From contig PBDA01000014.1 in assembly GCA_002718345.1 (NCBI GenBank), positions 1 to 64,000 of the forward strand: 64,000 bases of DNA. The letters are read 5' to 3'. Both the position numbers and the translations under genes were made by a program. The stretch's first letter is position 1. Each line of letters opens with the position of its first letter. A model generated the notes under the pieces. It made no database searches. It saw only the letters and a program-made list of their open reading frames with translations, and had not been told where the DNA came from. This stretch comes from Rhodospirillaceae bacterium (GTDB lineage: Bacteria; Pseudomonadota; Gammaproteobacteria; Steroidobacterales; Rariloculaceae). This document shows, piece by piece, positions 1-9,147 of the stretch.

Positions 1-244
1 CACCCTCCAATCGAGCCCAGATATTGCCGCGTCCTGGTGCTGATTCAGCTGTCTCGTAAGGAATGCCTGCTTCATCGAAAATAGCCGCAAAAAAATCCAC
101 TCCTCGCGTCTCATTACCCGGAGGATTAGTAGTATCAATCTCAACATAGGTCTCCAATCGCTCAAGCGGTGTTGTTTGACCATAGAGTGGACTTGCGATA
201 ATCACAGACAAACACATGCAAATAGCGCGAATGTATATAGACAT
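1..244 (-). CDS. M20-family metallopeptidase, exported (5' part only)
   Basis: This gene runs off the left edge, so only about 81 N-terminal residues are visible and the ORF track does not list it. Reading the minus strand from the ATG at 244 gives a signal peptide (about residues 1-23, ending near YGQ) and then the start of an M20/M25/M40 peptidase: LETYVEIDTTNPPGNE followed by an APGRGN-ARLEG stretch, both typical of the family's N-terminal catalytic domain. Family members are zinc-dependent exopeptidases or deacylases; the metal ligands lie beyond the edge. A strong ribosome binding site (AAGGAGA) precedes the ATG. Substrate cannot be told. Confidence 0.8.
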   Translation of the reverse strand, partial: MSIYIRAICMCLSVIIASPLYGQTTPLERLETYVEIDTTNPPGNETRGVDFFAAIFDEAGIPYETAESAPGRGNIWARLEG

Positions 245-370
245 CAATTTTCTCCTTATTTAGCAACATTCTACTGCTGTGGACACTAAAAAGGGGCTAA
301 CTCCCAATCAATTTCCATATAAAACAAATTGCCGATAGAAATTGTTTGATTAGCGCTCGATCTAAAAGAC

Positions 371-414
371 TTTACAAAAAAGATACTTGAAATATACTGT
401 ATATAATTACAGCA
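371..414 (+). promoter_or_regulatory. SOS promoter with LexA box upstream of umuD
   Basis: A TTTACA at 371-376 and a TATACT at 393-398 lie 16 bases apart and form a good sigma-70 promoter. The -10 overlaps CTGTATATAATTACAG (397-412), which fits the enterobacterial LexA pattern CTG-N10-CAG with an AT alternating core. LexA bound here would block the promoter, so umuDC should be SOS-induced. The position also shows that the TTG start at 387 offered by the ORF track cannot be the true start. Confidence 0.85.
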
Positions 415-422
415 TTATAACC

Positions 423-851
423 ATGAAAGTAACCCATATCAGAAGAATGTCTGAGGAAAGTTTATCGACAATATTTGTGCCTTATTTCCTTGAACCAGTC
501 TACGCTGGATTCCCCAGCCCGGCTAGCGATTATATTGAAAGTCCCATAGACCTTAATAAACATCTTATTAAAAATTGGGCGGCCACTTTTCTAGTAAGAG
601 CTCGAGGCCATTCTATGATTGGGTCTGGAATATTAGACCAATCAGTCCTTATTGTTGATCGAAGCATAAAGCCCGTTCATAACAGCATAGTGATTGCATC
701 TATAGACGGAGAGTTTGTGTGCAAAAGATTAAAACTCAAACCAGAAATTTGCTTGATGCCAGATAACCCTGACTATCCTCCTATCTCTATTAACCATAAC
801 CAAGATTTAGAAATAATAGGTACGGTCACTGCTGCAATTAATAAATTTTAA
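423..851 (+). CDS. umuD: UmuD, SOS mutagenesis protein / S24 autoprotease subunit of Pol V
   Basis: This 142-residue protein is the UmuD subunit, which after RecA-stimulated self-cleavage becomes UmuD' and joins UmuC to form translesion polymerase V. The cleavage site AGFPSP is present (A28-G29; E. coli has C-G). The catalytic dyad is visible as Ser64 in RGHSMI and Lys101 in CKRL, 37 residues apart exactly as in E. coli. The start was moved to ATG 423 because the track's TTG at 387 lies upstream of the LexA box and before any likely transcript start; an ATG at 447 is a weaker alternative. It overlaps umuC by one base (TAATG), so the two are translationally coupled. Confidence 0.93.
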   Translation: MKVTHIRRMSEESLSTIFVPYFLEPVYAGFPSPASDYIESPIDLNKHLIKNWAATFLVRARGHSMIGSGILDQSVLIVDRSIKPVHNSIVIASIDGEFVCKRLKLKPEICLMPDNPDYPPISINHNQDLEIIGTVTAAINKF

Positions 852-2125
852 TGGCGCTGGCACTAGTAGATTGCGAAAATTTTTACGCATCCTGCGAAAG
901 AATTTTTCGTCCTGACCTAAAAAACACACCCATAGTTGTGCTTTCCAATAATGATGGGTGTGTTATTGCCAGAAGCACTGAAGCAAAAGAGATGGGTATT
1001 GATATGGGCGTACCCTGGTTTAGGGTAAAAAACTCCTTCCTTAACCAAGGTGGCAAAGTATTTTCATCTAATTTCACTTTCTATGGAGATATGTCGGCTA
1101 GAGTTATGAACATTCTAGAAGGCTTTGTCCCCAAAGTAGAAACTTATAGTATTGATGAAGCTTTTTTAGAACTTGATACTCTAAAAAAACACTATGACTT
1201 ATACGATTTTGGTTGTCACATAAGAAACTTAGTGCGGCAATGGACAGGAGTCCCTGTTCGTATTGGTATAGCGCCAACCAAAACTCTAACCAAAATAGCA
1301 GTCAATGAAGTGAAGAGACTTAATATTCCAACTAATGTTTATCGTCTTACAACCAAAAAAGATATCAGAAATGCATTAGCAAATACTCCAATTCATAATG
1401 TCTGGGGAGTTGGAAAAAAATTAGATATACACTTAAAAAAAATAAAAATTACTAATGCTTTACACTTAGCAGACAAGGATCCAAGTTATATCAAGCAACA
1501 GTTTAGTGTTGTTCTAGAAAGAACCGTTAGAGAACTGAGAGGCGAAAGATGCCTCGGCATTGAAGATAACATTACAGCCAAAAAACAAATTATTGTTAGC
1601 AGAAGTTTTGGCAACCGAGTGAGAAACTTACAAACTCTAAAGCCTATTATCAGTAATTTTTCTGCAAGAGCTGCAGAAAAATTAAGAAATGAAAAACAAA
1701 ATTGTTCTCAAGTATCAGTCTTTATTAGAACTAGTAATTTTAATATCTACAAACCAAAACACATCGGTCAAAAAACTATAGATCTATCAACTCCAACCAG
1801 CGACACCAGGGACATTTTAACAGCAGCAAAAAAGGCTTTAATATTTATTTTTAAACCTGGTTATGAGTATGCAAAAGCAGGCGTTCTACTTAGCAAATTT
1901 ACCGACGAAAAATTCAAACAATACTCCTTATTTAAAAACTTCAACAAAACAAAAGCAAACACTCAACTGATGCAACACATCGATCAATTTAATGCATATG
2001 AAATTCAAATTTTTTACGCTTCACAAAACATCAGCCACTGGTCGCCCACGAAACAAAATATGACTTCGCCCAAATACACAACCAACTGGCATGAATTACC
2101 AATCGTCAATCAAGAAGAAAAGTAA
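851..2125 (+). CDS. umuC: UmuC, Y-family DNA polymerase V catalytic subunit
   Basis: This 424-residue protein matches the length of E. coli UmuC (422). The N-terminus LVDCENFYASCE carries the first metal-binding Asp, and YSIDEAF near residue 100 supplies the catalytic Asp-Glu pair; a little-finger region and a C-terminal tail ending YTTNWHELP follow, as usual in UmuC. It synthesises DNA across lesions together with UmuD'2. It starts in the stop codon of umuD. The gene is noticeably richer in A and T than the metabolic genes to its right, with many AAA and TTA codons, which may mark a transferred SOS cassette. No further gene follows on this strand. Confidence 0.95.
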   Translation: MALALVDCENFYASCERIFRPDLKNTPIVVLSNNDGCVIARSTEAKEMGIDMGVPWFRVKNSFLNQGGKVFSSNFTFYGDMSARVMNILEGFVPKVETYSIDEAFLELDTLKKHYDLYDFGCHIRNLVRQWTGVPVRIGIAPTKTLTKIAVNEVKRLNIPTNVYRLTTKKDIRNALANTPIHNVWGVGKKLDIHLKKIKITNALHLADKDPSYIKQQFSVVLERTVRELRGERCLGIEDNITAKKQIIVSRSFGNRVRNLQTLKPIISNFSARAAEKLRNEKQNCSQVSVFIRTSNFNIYKPKHIGQKTIDLSTPTSDTRDILTAAKKALIFIFKPGYEYAKAGVLLSKFTDEKFKQYSLFKNFNKTKANTQLMQHIDQFNAYEIQIFYASQNISHWSPTKQNMTSPKYTTNWHELPIVNQEEK

Positions 2126-2163
2126 TATTGGTTATTAATCCTTCCTTATAAGCAGAAAATTTA

Positions 2164-2994
2164 CTAGAGACGACCTCCCTGATTGCCACCTTGACCAGGC
2201 GGACCTACGATATGTTCAACATCTTGATTATTTTCATTACAAACATACTCCATAATATCCCAGCCAGGCCTGAGTGTTGAATCAAACTGCACCGTAAAAG
2301 GCTTTTCATAAGCGCCAGGATCAATAATAGTTACCGTCTTACGAAGAGTTCCATAATTGATTCGTTCAAAACGTTCGACTGTGTGCAACTGAGTTGAATG
2401 GGGATGACCTGCAAAATCAAACCAAAACCTATCATTAAAGCCAACAGTATCAACAACCAATACATCCCCTTCCCAATATCCAATTGAGTGCCCATACCAA
2501 GTGGGGTCGGGGTCCTCAGGGTGCTCTCGGCCATCCATAAAGATTTGACGATAACTATGCACATTTCCTTCAAAAAGAAAGTAAAAGTGAGTCACGGGTC
2601 CGCTCATGGGAGCGTGGACAATTCTCCAAGGAAATGGAGCAATGCGAGGGACGCCAGTTGGCAGGCAATTAGCCTCAGGATCATCTTTAGCCAGACGCGA
2701 ATCCATCAGTGCCTGTGCCTCTGGCAGAAGAACAACCTCTTCACCTTCTAATAAACCCACTCTGATATCCCGATGTGACCCAGTATCAACCCAGATACCT
2801 GAAAAATCCGGCTTTCCATCAGGCAACCTCGGTGCAGGCATTTGGAGGAGTTCATCTTCTGGGACTTGTGTAAGCAAATCTCCGCCTGCCCGAGAAAATA
2901 TTCTCGCATATTCGTCAGGATCAACGGCTCCTTCCTGAGCATTTAAAAATGAAGCGTAAACTAAGGCCACAAAAACCAATAAAAAATATTTCAT
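2164..2994 (-). CDS. Exported protein of unknown function, partner domain of DUF6152 fusions
   Basis: The 276-residue product starts with a clear signal peptide (MKYFLLVFVALVYA, cut near NA-QEG) and has no recognised enzymatic motif. Conserved-looking blocks are PDFSGIW (about residue 63), NCLPTGVPRI, DGREHP, IGYWEGDVLVVDT and a LHTVERFER stretch. Nearly the same blocks form the C-terminal half of the product at 36564-37709, and a more distant version sits in 16055-17098; in both of those the N-terminal half is DUF6152. Here DUF6152 is the separate gene directly upstream (16 bases away). It is the last gene of a six-gene minus-strand run. The function is unknown; a periplasmic binding or structural role with DUF6152 is inference. 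Confidence 0.8.
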   Translation of the reverse strand: MKYFLLVFVALVYASFLNAQEGAVDPDEYARIFSRAGGDLLTQVPEDELLQMPAPRLPDGKPDFSGIWVDTGSHRDIRVGLLEGEEVVLLPEAQALMDSRLAKDDPEANCLPTGVPRIAPFPWRIVHAPMSGPVTHFYFLFEGNVHSYRQIFMDGREHPEDPDPTWYGHSIGYWEGDVLVVDTVGFNDRFWFDFAGHPHSTQLHTVERFERINYGTLRKTVTIIDPGAYEKPFTVQFDSTLRPGWDIMEYVCNENNQDVEHIVGPPGQGGNQGGRL

Positions 2995-3010
2995 GCCACC
3001 TACCCTCCTA

Positions 3011-3403
3011 CTATTCTCTGTTGCCCATCACAACAGTGCCGTCAGAAAGGGTCACAAGCAGAGCGTTTGCCATCTTTGATCCGTCTCTAGCAAGGGTGCC
3101 CATTACCGTAACCTCATCTCCTTCTACAACAAAATATCGAGTCCAGCCATTTCTAACCATCATATTTGGGCTAGCTAATTCTAGATTCCAATTAATAACC
3201 GAACCACTTTCATCTTCTACATCAATATAAAAGCGTGCATGCGGATTAGTCCACTCGACCTTAGTTACAACACCCATCAGTTCTATAGGTTTATCTGCAT
3301 CATACTGAGCTGCAAAGGAATGGTGAGCAAGAGGTGAATCTGTCACAAAATAACAAAAGATAAAAGTAGAAACAGTCAAGTACCCAATAAATAAGTTCTT
3401 CAT
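3011..3403 (-). CDS. DUF6152 family exported protein
   Basis: This protein of about 130 residues has a signal peptide and a small beta-rich domain of the DUF6152 type. The predicted mature protein begins at or next to His-His (PLA-HHSF), and a second conserved histidine lies in TNPHARF. Its biochemical role is not known. The start was moved from 3445 to the ATG at 3403, which has a very strong ribosome binding site (GAGGAGGATT before ATG) and puts the signal peptide at the N-terminus. It lies 16 bases upstream of the gene at 2164-2994 and 68 bases downstream of an Abhydrolase_10-type gene, in one orientation, so it is probably co-transcribed. Confidence 0.85.
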   Translation of the reverse strand: MKNLFIGYLTVSTFIFCYFVTDSPLAHHSFAAQYDADKPIELMGVVTKVEWTNPHARFYIDVEDESGSVINWNLELASPNMMVRNGWTRYFVVEGDEVTVMGTLARDGSKMANALLVTLSDGTVVMGNRE

Positions 3404-3471
3404 AATCCTCCTCCTCTTCTTATCATACCATTTATAAATTCCCACTCATTTCATGAGTCAATGGACAAATA

Positions 3472-5457
3472 TTACTCATCTACAAAGTGATCCCAGTATG
3501 TCCCAGCCTGTTCTAGGATTACCGGCAAGTCATCGTTCAACAAATAACCATCTTTAACCAAATCTATTGCTTCAATTGCAAACAAGCCAAGATACTCTTC
3601 TCGCCCTGAATAACGTTCTGCTATAGAAAGCCTAGGATCACCATCAATACGACGCTCTTCATGGGTTCTAGAAAAAGGGACTAATGACCCCTGACTGCTA
3701 TTTGGACTATAAGGATTCCACCCAGTATAAGTTGCTAATGGAACTGAAAGAAATGGCGAGCGCAATCCAGCCAACTCATTTCCGTCCTGATTAACCTGAG
3801 GCACTAAAAATGGAAAAATCCCCATAGACTTTGGAGGTTCTTGAGCAATAATTCCGAGGGATTCAAACTCTGCGCCATAATCTAACCGGTATGCACGACT
3901 TACCTCTAAAGGAACAGCAGAACGAGGAATATCAGGAAATTGAAAAGCTTCTAAGCTCACTAACGTTTGCTCAGAAACCAAGGGATATTGACTCTTTGGA
4001 GGCAACCCAAGGTTCTGCACCCAATCATCTAATTTCAAAAGCAATGAACGAAGAAACCACTTGTAGTCATTAGGATTTCCTATCTGCTGTCCAGATAATC
4101 GTGTCTCAGGCAATTTTCCTGGTACATGTTGTGTCCCTGAAAAAAGATAAATTCGAGAACTTTCAGCCGGGTCCACATCTTCTGTTCCGCTAACGTTGGT
4201 GTGAATCAAAGCCGTAGGCAGTCTCCAATATTCGGTTGACGAATTTGTGTAGAATATTTTTGGAATAGTTCTCTCAGAAACGCTACCAAATAAGCTATCT
4301 TCTATCCCAGTTAATGGGTCCGTCTGAACAACATCTGAAAATGGAAACTGATCACCAGGGTGAAAATAATTTGCATCAACAGCTCTAGATGGTTGGGCAA
4401 ATCTATGATTAAAGCCTCCACGAGCATTTGATCCAGTATGAATAATCATGCCATCGAAAACTTTTCTGGAAAACTCATCCTGATTAAAACCATCATATAA
4501 ATATGTCCGTAAGTATCGACCCGCTTGAGAATCCCCAAACGCCAATGCTCTATTAATTGCCTCTGCTGGGATACCAAGCTCTTCTAATGAGTCATATTTA
4601 AGCTGTGAAACAACATCTCTCATGGCAGCAAGACCGAGCCCTGCTACGGGCGGATTCTCCGATACAAATACCACCTCATATATACGGTTAGGCTCAAAAC
4701 CACCAATTAATGAAACACGAGTTTTATCTGATACCAAACGACCGTCTTCTGAACGTGCAAAATGCCATTCATCCCGCGGAATTAATATCCTTTCACCAGC
4801 AGCCCTATCGCGGACAGTTAACATATTACGAATATCATCCGGGTTCGCTACTGAATAAGGGGCATGTTCTCGGTCTCCGAGTGAATGATCTAAAGTTAAC
4901 TGATCAACTGTAAAATCACTACGCACAAGCCCTTGAATAGGCTCGCCATTTTGGCTAGGGATTTGAGTATAGACTCGCATGAGATGCTCTCTATCCGGAA
5001 CATCAAACTGCCAACCTACATATAGAATCGTATAACCATGCCGCAAAAGAAACCCATCTCCCATATCTAAAGCTGTTTGGGGATTATTACTTGTTTCTGA
5101 ACCATTAAAATAATAAAGAATTCGCTTCCTTCCTCGATTCATTACATCTAGAAATAAAGCTCCATTTCCTGCCTCTATACGCACCGGCTTCAGGATGTAA
5201 AAGTCAGCAGAGAATTCGACAAGATTACGCTCATTAACGGGCGCAAACCCAAGATCAATAATATTTTTATTTACAGAATTCTCCGGATCAATCTCATAGT
5301 AGATTTTTCCGGTGAGCTTTTCATAAGCGCCAGCAAGGCCATAAGAGATCCCTCCTGCCACATTTTCACGGGCTTCAACTTCTACACGAACAACTTCTGC
5401 CGTGACACACGACACATGCAACAATAATAAAAAAATAACATGCCGGAATACAATCAC
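3472..5457 (-). CDS. Exported alpha/beta hydrolase domain protein (Abhydrolase_10 type), copy 2
   Basis: The product has a signal peptide (IVFRHVIFLLLLHVSCVTA) and belongs to the large, poorly characterised family annotated as alpha/beta hydrolase domain-containing protein. Typical blocks are GLAGAYEKLTGKIYYEIDP, GDGFLLRHGYTILYVGWQFDVP and GDSQAGRYLRTYLYDGFN, the last holding the likely nucleophile serine. It is a close paralogue of the next gene upstream, so this is a tandem duplication. The track begins at TTG 5493, inside the upstream gene; GTG 5457 (GAGAG about ten bases before it) lies just after that gene's stop and leaves the signal peptide first, so it is preferred, though TTG 5493 is not excluded. 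The substrate is unknown. Confidence 0.82.
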   Translation of the reverse strand: MIVFRHVIFLLLLHVSCVTAEVVRVEVEARENVAGGISYGLAGAYEKLTGKIYYEIDPENSVNKNIIDLGFAPVNERNLVEFSADFYILKPVRIEAGNGALFLDVMNRGRKRILYYFNGSETSNNPQTALDMGDGFLLRHGYTILYVGWQFDVPDREHLMRVYTQIPSQNGEPIQGLVRSDFTVDQLTLDHSLGDREHAPYSVANPDDIRNMLTVRDRAAGERILIPRDEWHFARSEDGRLVSDKTRVSLIGGFEPNRIYEVVFVSENPPVAGLGLAAMRDVVSQLKYDSLEELGIPAEAINRALAFGDSQAGRYLRTYLYDGFNQDEFSRKVFDGMIIHTGSNARGGFNHRFAQPSRAVDANYFHPGDQFPFSDVVQTDPLTGIEDSLFGSVSERTIPKIFYTNSSTEYWRLPTALIHTNVSGTEDVDPAESSRIYLFSGTQHVPGKLPETRLSGQQIGNPNDYKWFLRSLLLKLDDWVQNLGLPPKSQYPLVSEQTLVSLEAFQFPDIPRSAVPLEVSRAYRLDYGAEFESLGIIAQEPPKSMGIFPFLVPQVNQDGNELAGLRSPFLSVPLATYTGWNPYSPNSSQGSLVPFSRTHEERRIDGDPRLSIAERYSGREEYLGLFAIEAIDLVKDGYLLNDDLPVILEQAGTYWDHFVDE

Positions 5458-5471
5458 TGAAAAATGGCTCT

Positions 5472-7523
5472 CTAATTTACGATTGAATCCCAAATAACAC
5501 CAGCCTGTTCCAGAATCTCTCTTAGGTCTTCATCTAACAGATAACCTTCGTCGATAAGTTGAATAGCTTCTGCTGCAACAAGTCCAAGATAGTGATCACG
5601 ATTTTCATAACGTTCTTCAATAGACAGTCGAGGATCGCCATTTTGTACTCGCTCAGATTTCGTTGCATAGAAGGGAATAAAAGATCCCGACATATGAGAT
5701 GCTGTATCCGTTGGCCCATATTCTTCGTTGTATAAATTCCACCCAGTATAAGTTGCAAGCGGAACAAGTAGTCCAGGAGTCTGTAGTCCTCCTAACTCAT
5801 TGCCATCCTCATTAACCTGGGGAACAAGTATAGGAAAGGCTGGACCAACCTCTGGCGGCTCTTTCGTAATAATACCCTCGGACTCAAAAAGAGGACCATA
5901 ATCAACCCTATAAGCTTTATGCGTCTTAGCAGGAAAATTAATATTAGGTATTTCAGGAAAATTTACATTTTCTGGAAATACTAGTGTTTCATCTGCAATT
6001 AGAGGGTATTGACTTGGAGGCGCTGGTTTATCATGAATTATCCACTCATTCATTCTGACTAAAAGTGCCCGCATAAACCAAGAAAAATCATTTGGATTAT
6101 TGAGGTTTTGGCCATTAGTCCGCGTTGGTGGAAATGCAGCAGGCAAATGCTCAGACCCGGCAAAATGATACACCCTAGCATGTTCATCCATCATTGCAGC
6201 ATCTTCCTGACCATCAACAGTTGTTGTCAATAAAGATGAGACCCTACCCCAGTACTCATAAGATGAATTAACGTTGTAAACCTTGGGCATAAACTCTTCT
6301 GGCACGTGAGACAACATACCTGCTGTAACCCCGGTTACCGGATCAGTCTGCTCCACATCAGTGAAGGGAAAAATATCCGTGGGATAAAAAAAGTTCAGAA
6401 ACGGGTGAGCATCTCTTGACGCTTGGCCAAATCGCAAATTAAAACTACCCCGAGCCGCACCGCCTATCTGGGCAATAATTCCATCAAAAGCTTTTCGGTG
6501 CTGTTCATCTTCATTAAAACCCATATACACCAGTGTTCTAAGCGTTCTACCAGGTTGAGACATTCCATAACCAATGGCTTGATTTATGGACCCAGCAGGA
6601 ATATTAAGATCGCTTGAAGAACCATATTTAAAAGCTGAAACTGCGTCTCTGAGCGCGGCCAAACCTAATCCAATTATTTCTGGATTTTCTGCTTTATAAA
6701 TTACTTCATAGATCCGGTGAGGCTCGAAGCCTGACTCAAGATATACCCGAGTCCGGTCAGGCACAACTTCACCAATTCCTTCCTGTTCATCAACATTTTC
6801 TAACCGTGCAAAGTCCCATTGTTCTCGAGGAATCACCTGACGATCATCCTCAACATCATCACGAACAGTGAGGATACTCTCTGGAGCATCAGGATCCGAA
6901 ACCGGATATGGCACATGGTTTCGATCTGCAAGCGTTCGATCAAACACCCTTTCTCTCACTACAAAGTCACTGCGTATCAAACCCTCTATTGGTTCATCAG
7001 GCTCAACTCTGGGCAAAAACGCTCGGGATCCATTTGGACGGCTCAAGGGTACATCGAATTGCCAACCAACCCAAAGCAAACTAAAACCCTGCTCCATTAG
7101 GAACCCGTCCCCAAAATGCTCGGGTGCTGTGGGATTATCAGCATCCCATTTACCCTGACCCTGATGACCATGATTAAAGAACGTCAACATTCTTCTAGTA
7201 CCACGATTGGCTACGCCAAGCACAACTGTTCCGTTTCCACGTTCCATTTGTTTTGGTTTAATAAGAACAAAGTTTGCAGAAAACTCTACATTTCCCTGGT
7301 CATTGACAGGTGCATGTTCTATATCAACAACGATTTCATTGGCAGGGTTACTGGGATCAACCTCAAAATACATGGTGCCAATCATCTTTTCGTATGGGCC
7401 AGATAATCCCCAGGATTTACCCCCCAGGACATCCTCATGGATCTCAACATCAACTCCAACCATCTCTGAAGAGGCTGAATTAGTCAGAAAAACAAAGAAA
7501 AGGGCTTTAATTATAATTCTCAT
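5472..7523 (-). CDS. Exported alpha/beta hydrolase domain protein (Abhydrolase_10 type), copy 1
   Basis: At 683 residues this is the paralogue of the downstream gene, sharing the blocks GLSGPYEKMIGTMYFEVDP, GFSLLWVGWQFDVP and GMSQPGRTLRTLVYMGFN, with the probable nucleophile in the last. It begins with a signal peptide (MRIIIKALFFVFLTNSASS). The track start at 7796 is wrong: those 91 extra codons overlap the amidase gene in another frame, whereas ATG 7523 is preceded by TTGGAGAAAAA. Members of the family are predicted secreted hydrolases with no settled substrate. The duplicated pair sits between an exported amidase and a DUF6152 gene, suggesting a shared degradation pathway at the cell surface. 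Confidence 0.85.
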   Translation of the reverse strand: MRIIIKALFFVFLTNSASSEMVGVDVEIHEDVLGGKSWGLSGPYEKMIGTMYFEVDPSNPANEIVVDIEHAPVNDQGNVEFSANFVLIKPKQMERGNGTVVLGVANRGTRRMLTFFNHGHQGQGKWDADNPTAPEHFGDGFLMEQGFSLLWVGWQFDVPLSRPNGSRAFLPRVEPDEPIEGLIRSDFVVRERVFDRTLADRNHVPYPVSDPDAPESILTVRDDVEDDRQVIPREQWDFARLENVDEQEGIGEVVPDRTRVYLESGFEPHRIYEVIYKAENPEIIGLGLAALRDAVSAFKYGSSSDLNIPAGSINQAIGYGMSQPGRTLRTLVYMGFNEDEQHRKAFDGIIAQIGGAARGSFNLRFGQASRDAHPFLNFFYPTDIFPFTDVEQTDPVTGVTAGMLSHVPEEFMPKVYNVNSSYEYWGRVSSLLTTTVDGQEDAAMMDEHARVYHFAGSEHLPAAFPPTRTNGQNLNNPNDFSWFMRALLVRMNEWIIHDKPAPPSQYPLIADETLVFPENVNFPEIPNINFPAKTHKAYRVDYGPLFESEGIITKEPPEVGPAFPILVPQVNEDGNELGGLQTPGLLVPLATYTGWNLYNEEYGPTDTASHMSGSFIPFYATKSERVQNGDPRLSIEERYENRDHYLGLVAAEAIQLIDEGYLLDEDLREILEQAGVIWDSIVN

Positions 7524-7563
7524 TTTTTCTCCAAACGGATTTTCTAACACCGCATAGTAGAAA

Positions 7564-9114
7564 TTATGCAGTATTAATAACTGCCGGACGACTATTTGAG
7601 TACTGGGTTGCCTTTTCAAAAGCGTGTGCAATTTGTAACACTTCAAAATCACAATGATGACGTCCAACAATCTGCAACCCAATTGGCAATCCATCAGGCG
7701 TAAACCCACAAGGAATTGAAATTGCAGGCAGACCAGTACAGGTAATTGCATAACAAGTTGCCATCCAATCAATATATGTCTGCATCTCACTCCCATTTAT
7801 ATCTCTAACCCATTCAACTTCAACAGGAAATGGCGGCACCTGTGAAACTGGCAGCATTAGAAATTCATACTCGTCAAGAAATGCCATGATTCGACGATAC
7901 AAAGCTGTCCTAGCTGTCTGGGCTGAAGCTATATCGCGAGCAGTAAGGTTTAATCCGAGTTCAGTGTTCCAAATAACAGTATCTTTAATAAGGCTACGGT
8001 GGGCCAGAAGATCATCACGTCTACTCTCAGCAAACCCCCAAGCACGCAGCGTTTGAAAAATGTCATCTGCTCCTGAAAAATCTGGCTCAGCATCCGATAT
8101 ATCACATCCTAAATCTTGAAATACGCTTTTCGAGGCATTGCATACCTGATTGACGATTGGTTCAACAGGATAGTTTCCCAAGTTCTGACTCCAAGCAATT
8201 CTTGTGCCTTGAAAATCACGATCCAATGATTCAAGGAACCTTGAGCCTGATTCATCAAGTGAAATGGGATCTCTGGAGTCTGGACCAGCCATTACTGATA
8301 ACAAAAAGGCAAGATCTGATACCGTTCGAGCCATTGGCCCATGAACAGAAAGCGAGTTCCAAGCATTTGCCGATAACTTTGGTACGCGTCCTATCGATGG
8401 TCTAAAACCAACAATATTGCAAAAGCTTGCAGGGTTTCTAAGAGAACCACCAAGATCAGTGCCATCCGCTAGCGGGACCATCCCGCACGCCAATGCTACC
8501 GCTGCTCCACCACTACTACCGCCGCATGTTTTTGATAAGTCATAAGGATTTCTAGTAGCACCAAAAACTTCATTGTAAGTTTGTGAGCCTGCACCAAACT
8601 CCGGGGTATTTGTCTTTCCAATTATAATTGCTCCAGCCTGCCTCAAACGTTCAACATAAAGTTCATCTGTGTCTGGGACAAAATTCTGATAGATCCTAGA
8701 ACCACGGGTTGTGAGCAACCCTTTTGTCAAAGAAAGATCTTTAATTGCCATTGGTAGACCAAAGAGAGCGCCAACATTATCTCCTCGACTTAAAATTCGG
8801 TCGGCACCACGAGCTTCCTCAAGCAATTCCGCACGCGGGCGTAGTGTTGGAATGGCATTTACATGAGGATCAATACGCTCTATCTGATCTAGATATTGTT
8901 GAAGCAACTCGAGAACAGATATCTCTCGCGTACGAATTTGATTTGCTAAAATTTTTGCGTCAGTAAAGATGTGTAATTCCTCTGTTTGTTGATTTTGAGC
9001 GGACACTTTTGTAAGGCCTGCCATGGTAGCCGCGGAGATACCAATCACAAAATCTCTTCTAGAAAACCCATTCACATATTTTTTAGGTTTTATATTGCTT
9101 GGCAGGTCAACCAT
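7564..9114 (-). CDS. Tat-exported amidase (amidase signature family)
   Basis: This 516-residue enzyme hydrolyses carboxamides through a Ser-cisSer-Lys triad: Lys125 in MAIKD, the GGSSGG loop near residue 200, and the nucleophile Ser224 in DLGGSLRNPAS. The N-terminus carries a twin-arginine signal (FSRRDFVIG, residues 17-25, followed by a hydrophobic stretch), so the folded enzyme is sent to the periplasm, unlike the cytoplasmic GatA it resembles. It lies 33 bases downstream of the NHL-repeat gene and 40 bases upstream of the hydrolase pair, all on the minus strand. The actual amide substrate cannot be told. Confidence 0.9.
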   Translation of the reverse strand: MVDLPSNIKPKKYVNGFSRRDFVIGISAATMAGLTKVSAQNQQTEELHIFTDAKILANQIRTREISVLELLQQYLDQIERIDPHVNAIPTLRPRAELLEEARGADRILSRGDNVGALFGLPMAIKDLSLTKGLLTTRGSRIYQNFVPDTDELYVERLRQAGAIIIGKTNTPEFGAGSQTYNEVFGATRNPYDLSKTCGGSSGGAAVALACGMVPLADGTDLGGSLRNPASFCNIVGFRPSIGRVPKLSANAWNSLSVHGPMARTVSDLAFLLSVMAGPDSRDPISLDESGSRFLESLDRDFQGTRIAWSQNLGNYPVEPIVNQVCNASKSVFQDLGCDISDAEPDFSGADDIFQTLRAWGFAESRRDDLLAHRSLIKDTVIWNTELGLNLTARDIASAQTARTALYRRIMAFLDEYEFLMLPVSQVPPFPVEVEWVRDINGSEMQTYIDWMATCYAITCTGLPAISIPCGFTPDGLPIGLQIVGRHHCDFEVLQIAHAFEKATQYSNSRPAVINTA

Positions 9115-9147
9115 TAACTGACAACACTTACACTTATTATGTTTATT

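Noticed and set aside
387-422. Upstream extension of umuD from the TTG at 387
   Set aside because: It covers the -10 element and the LexA box, so it would precede the transcript start; ATG 423 gives the normal UmuD N-terminus.
883-1077. Antisense ORF inside umuC and the many similar shadow ORFs in the track
   Set aside because: They lie opposite or in another frame of clear genes, lack ribosome binding sites and show no family features.
7524-7796. Ninety-one extra N-terminal codons of the hydrolase ORF
   Set aside because: They overlap the amidase coding region in another frame, hide the signal peptide and are unlike the paralogue.
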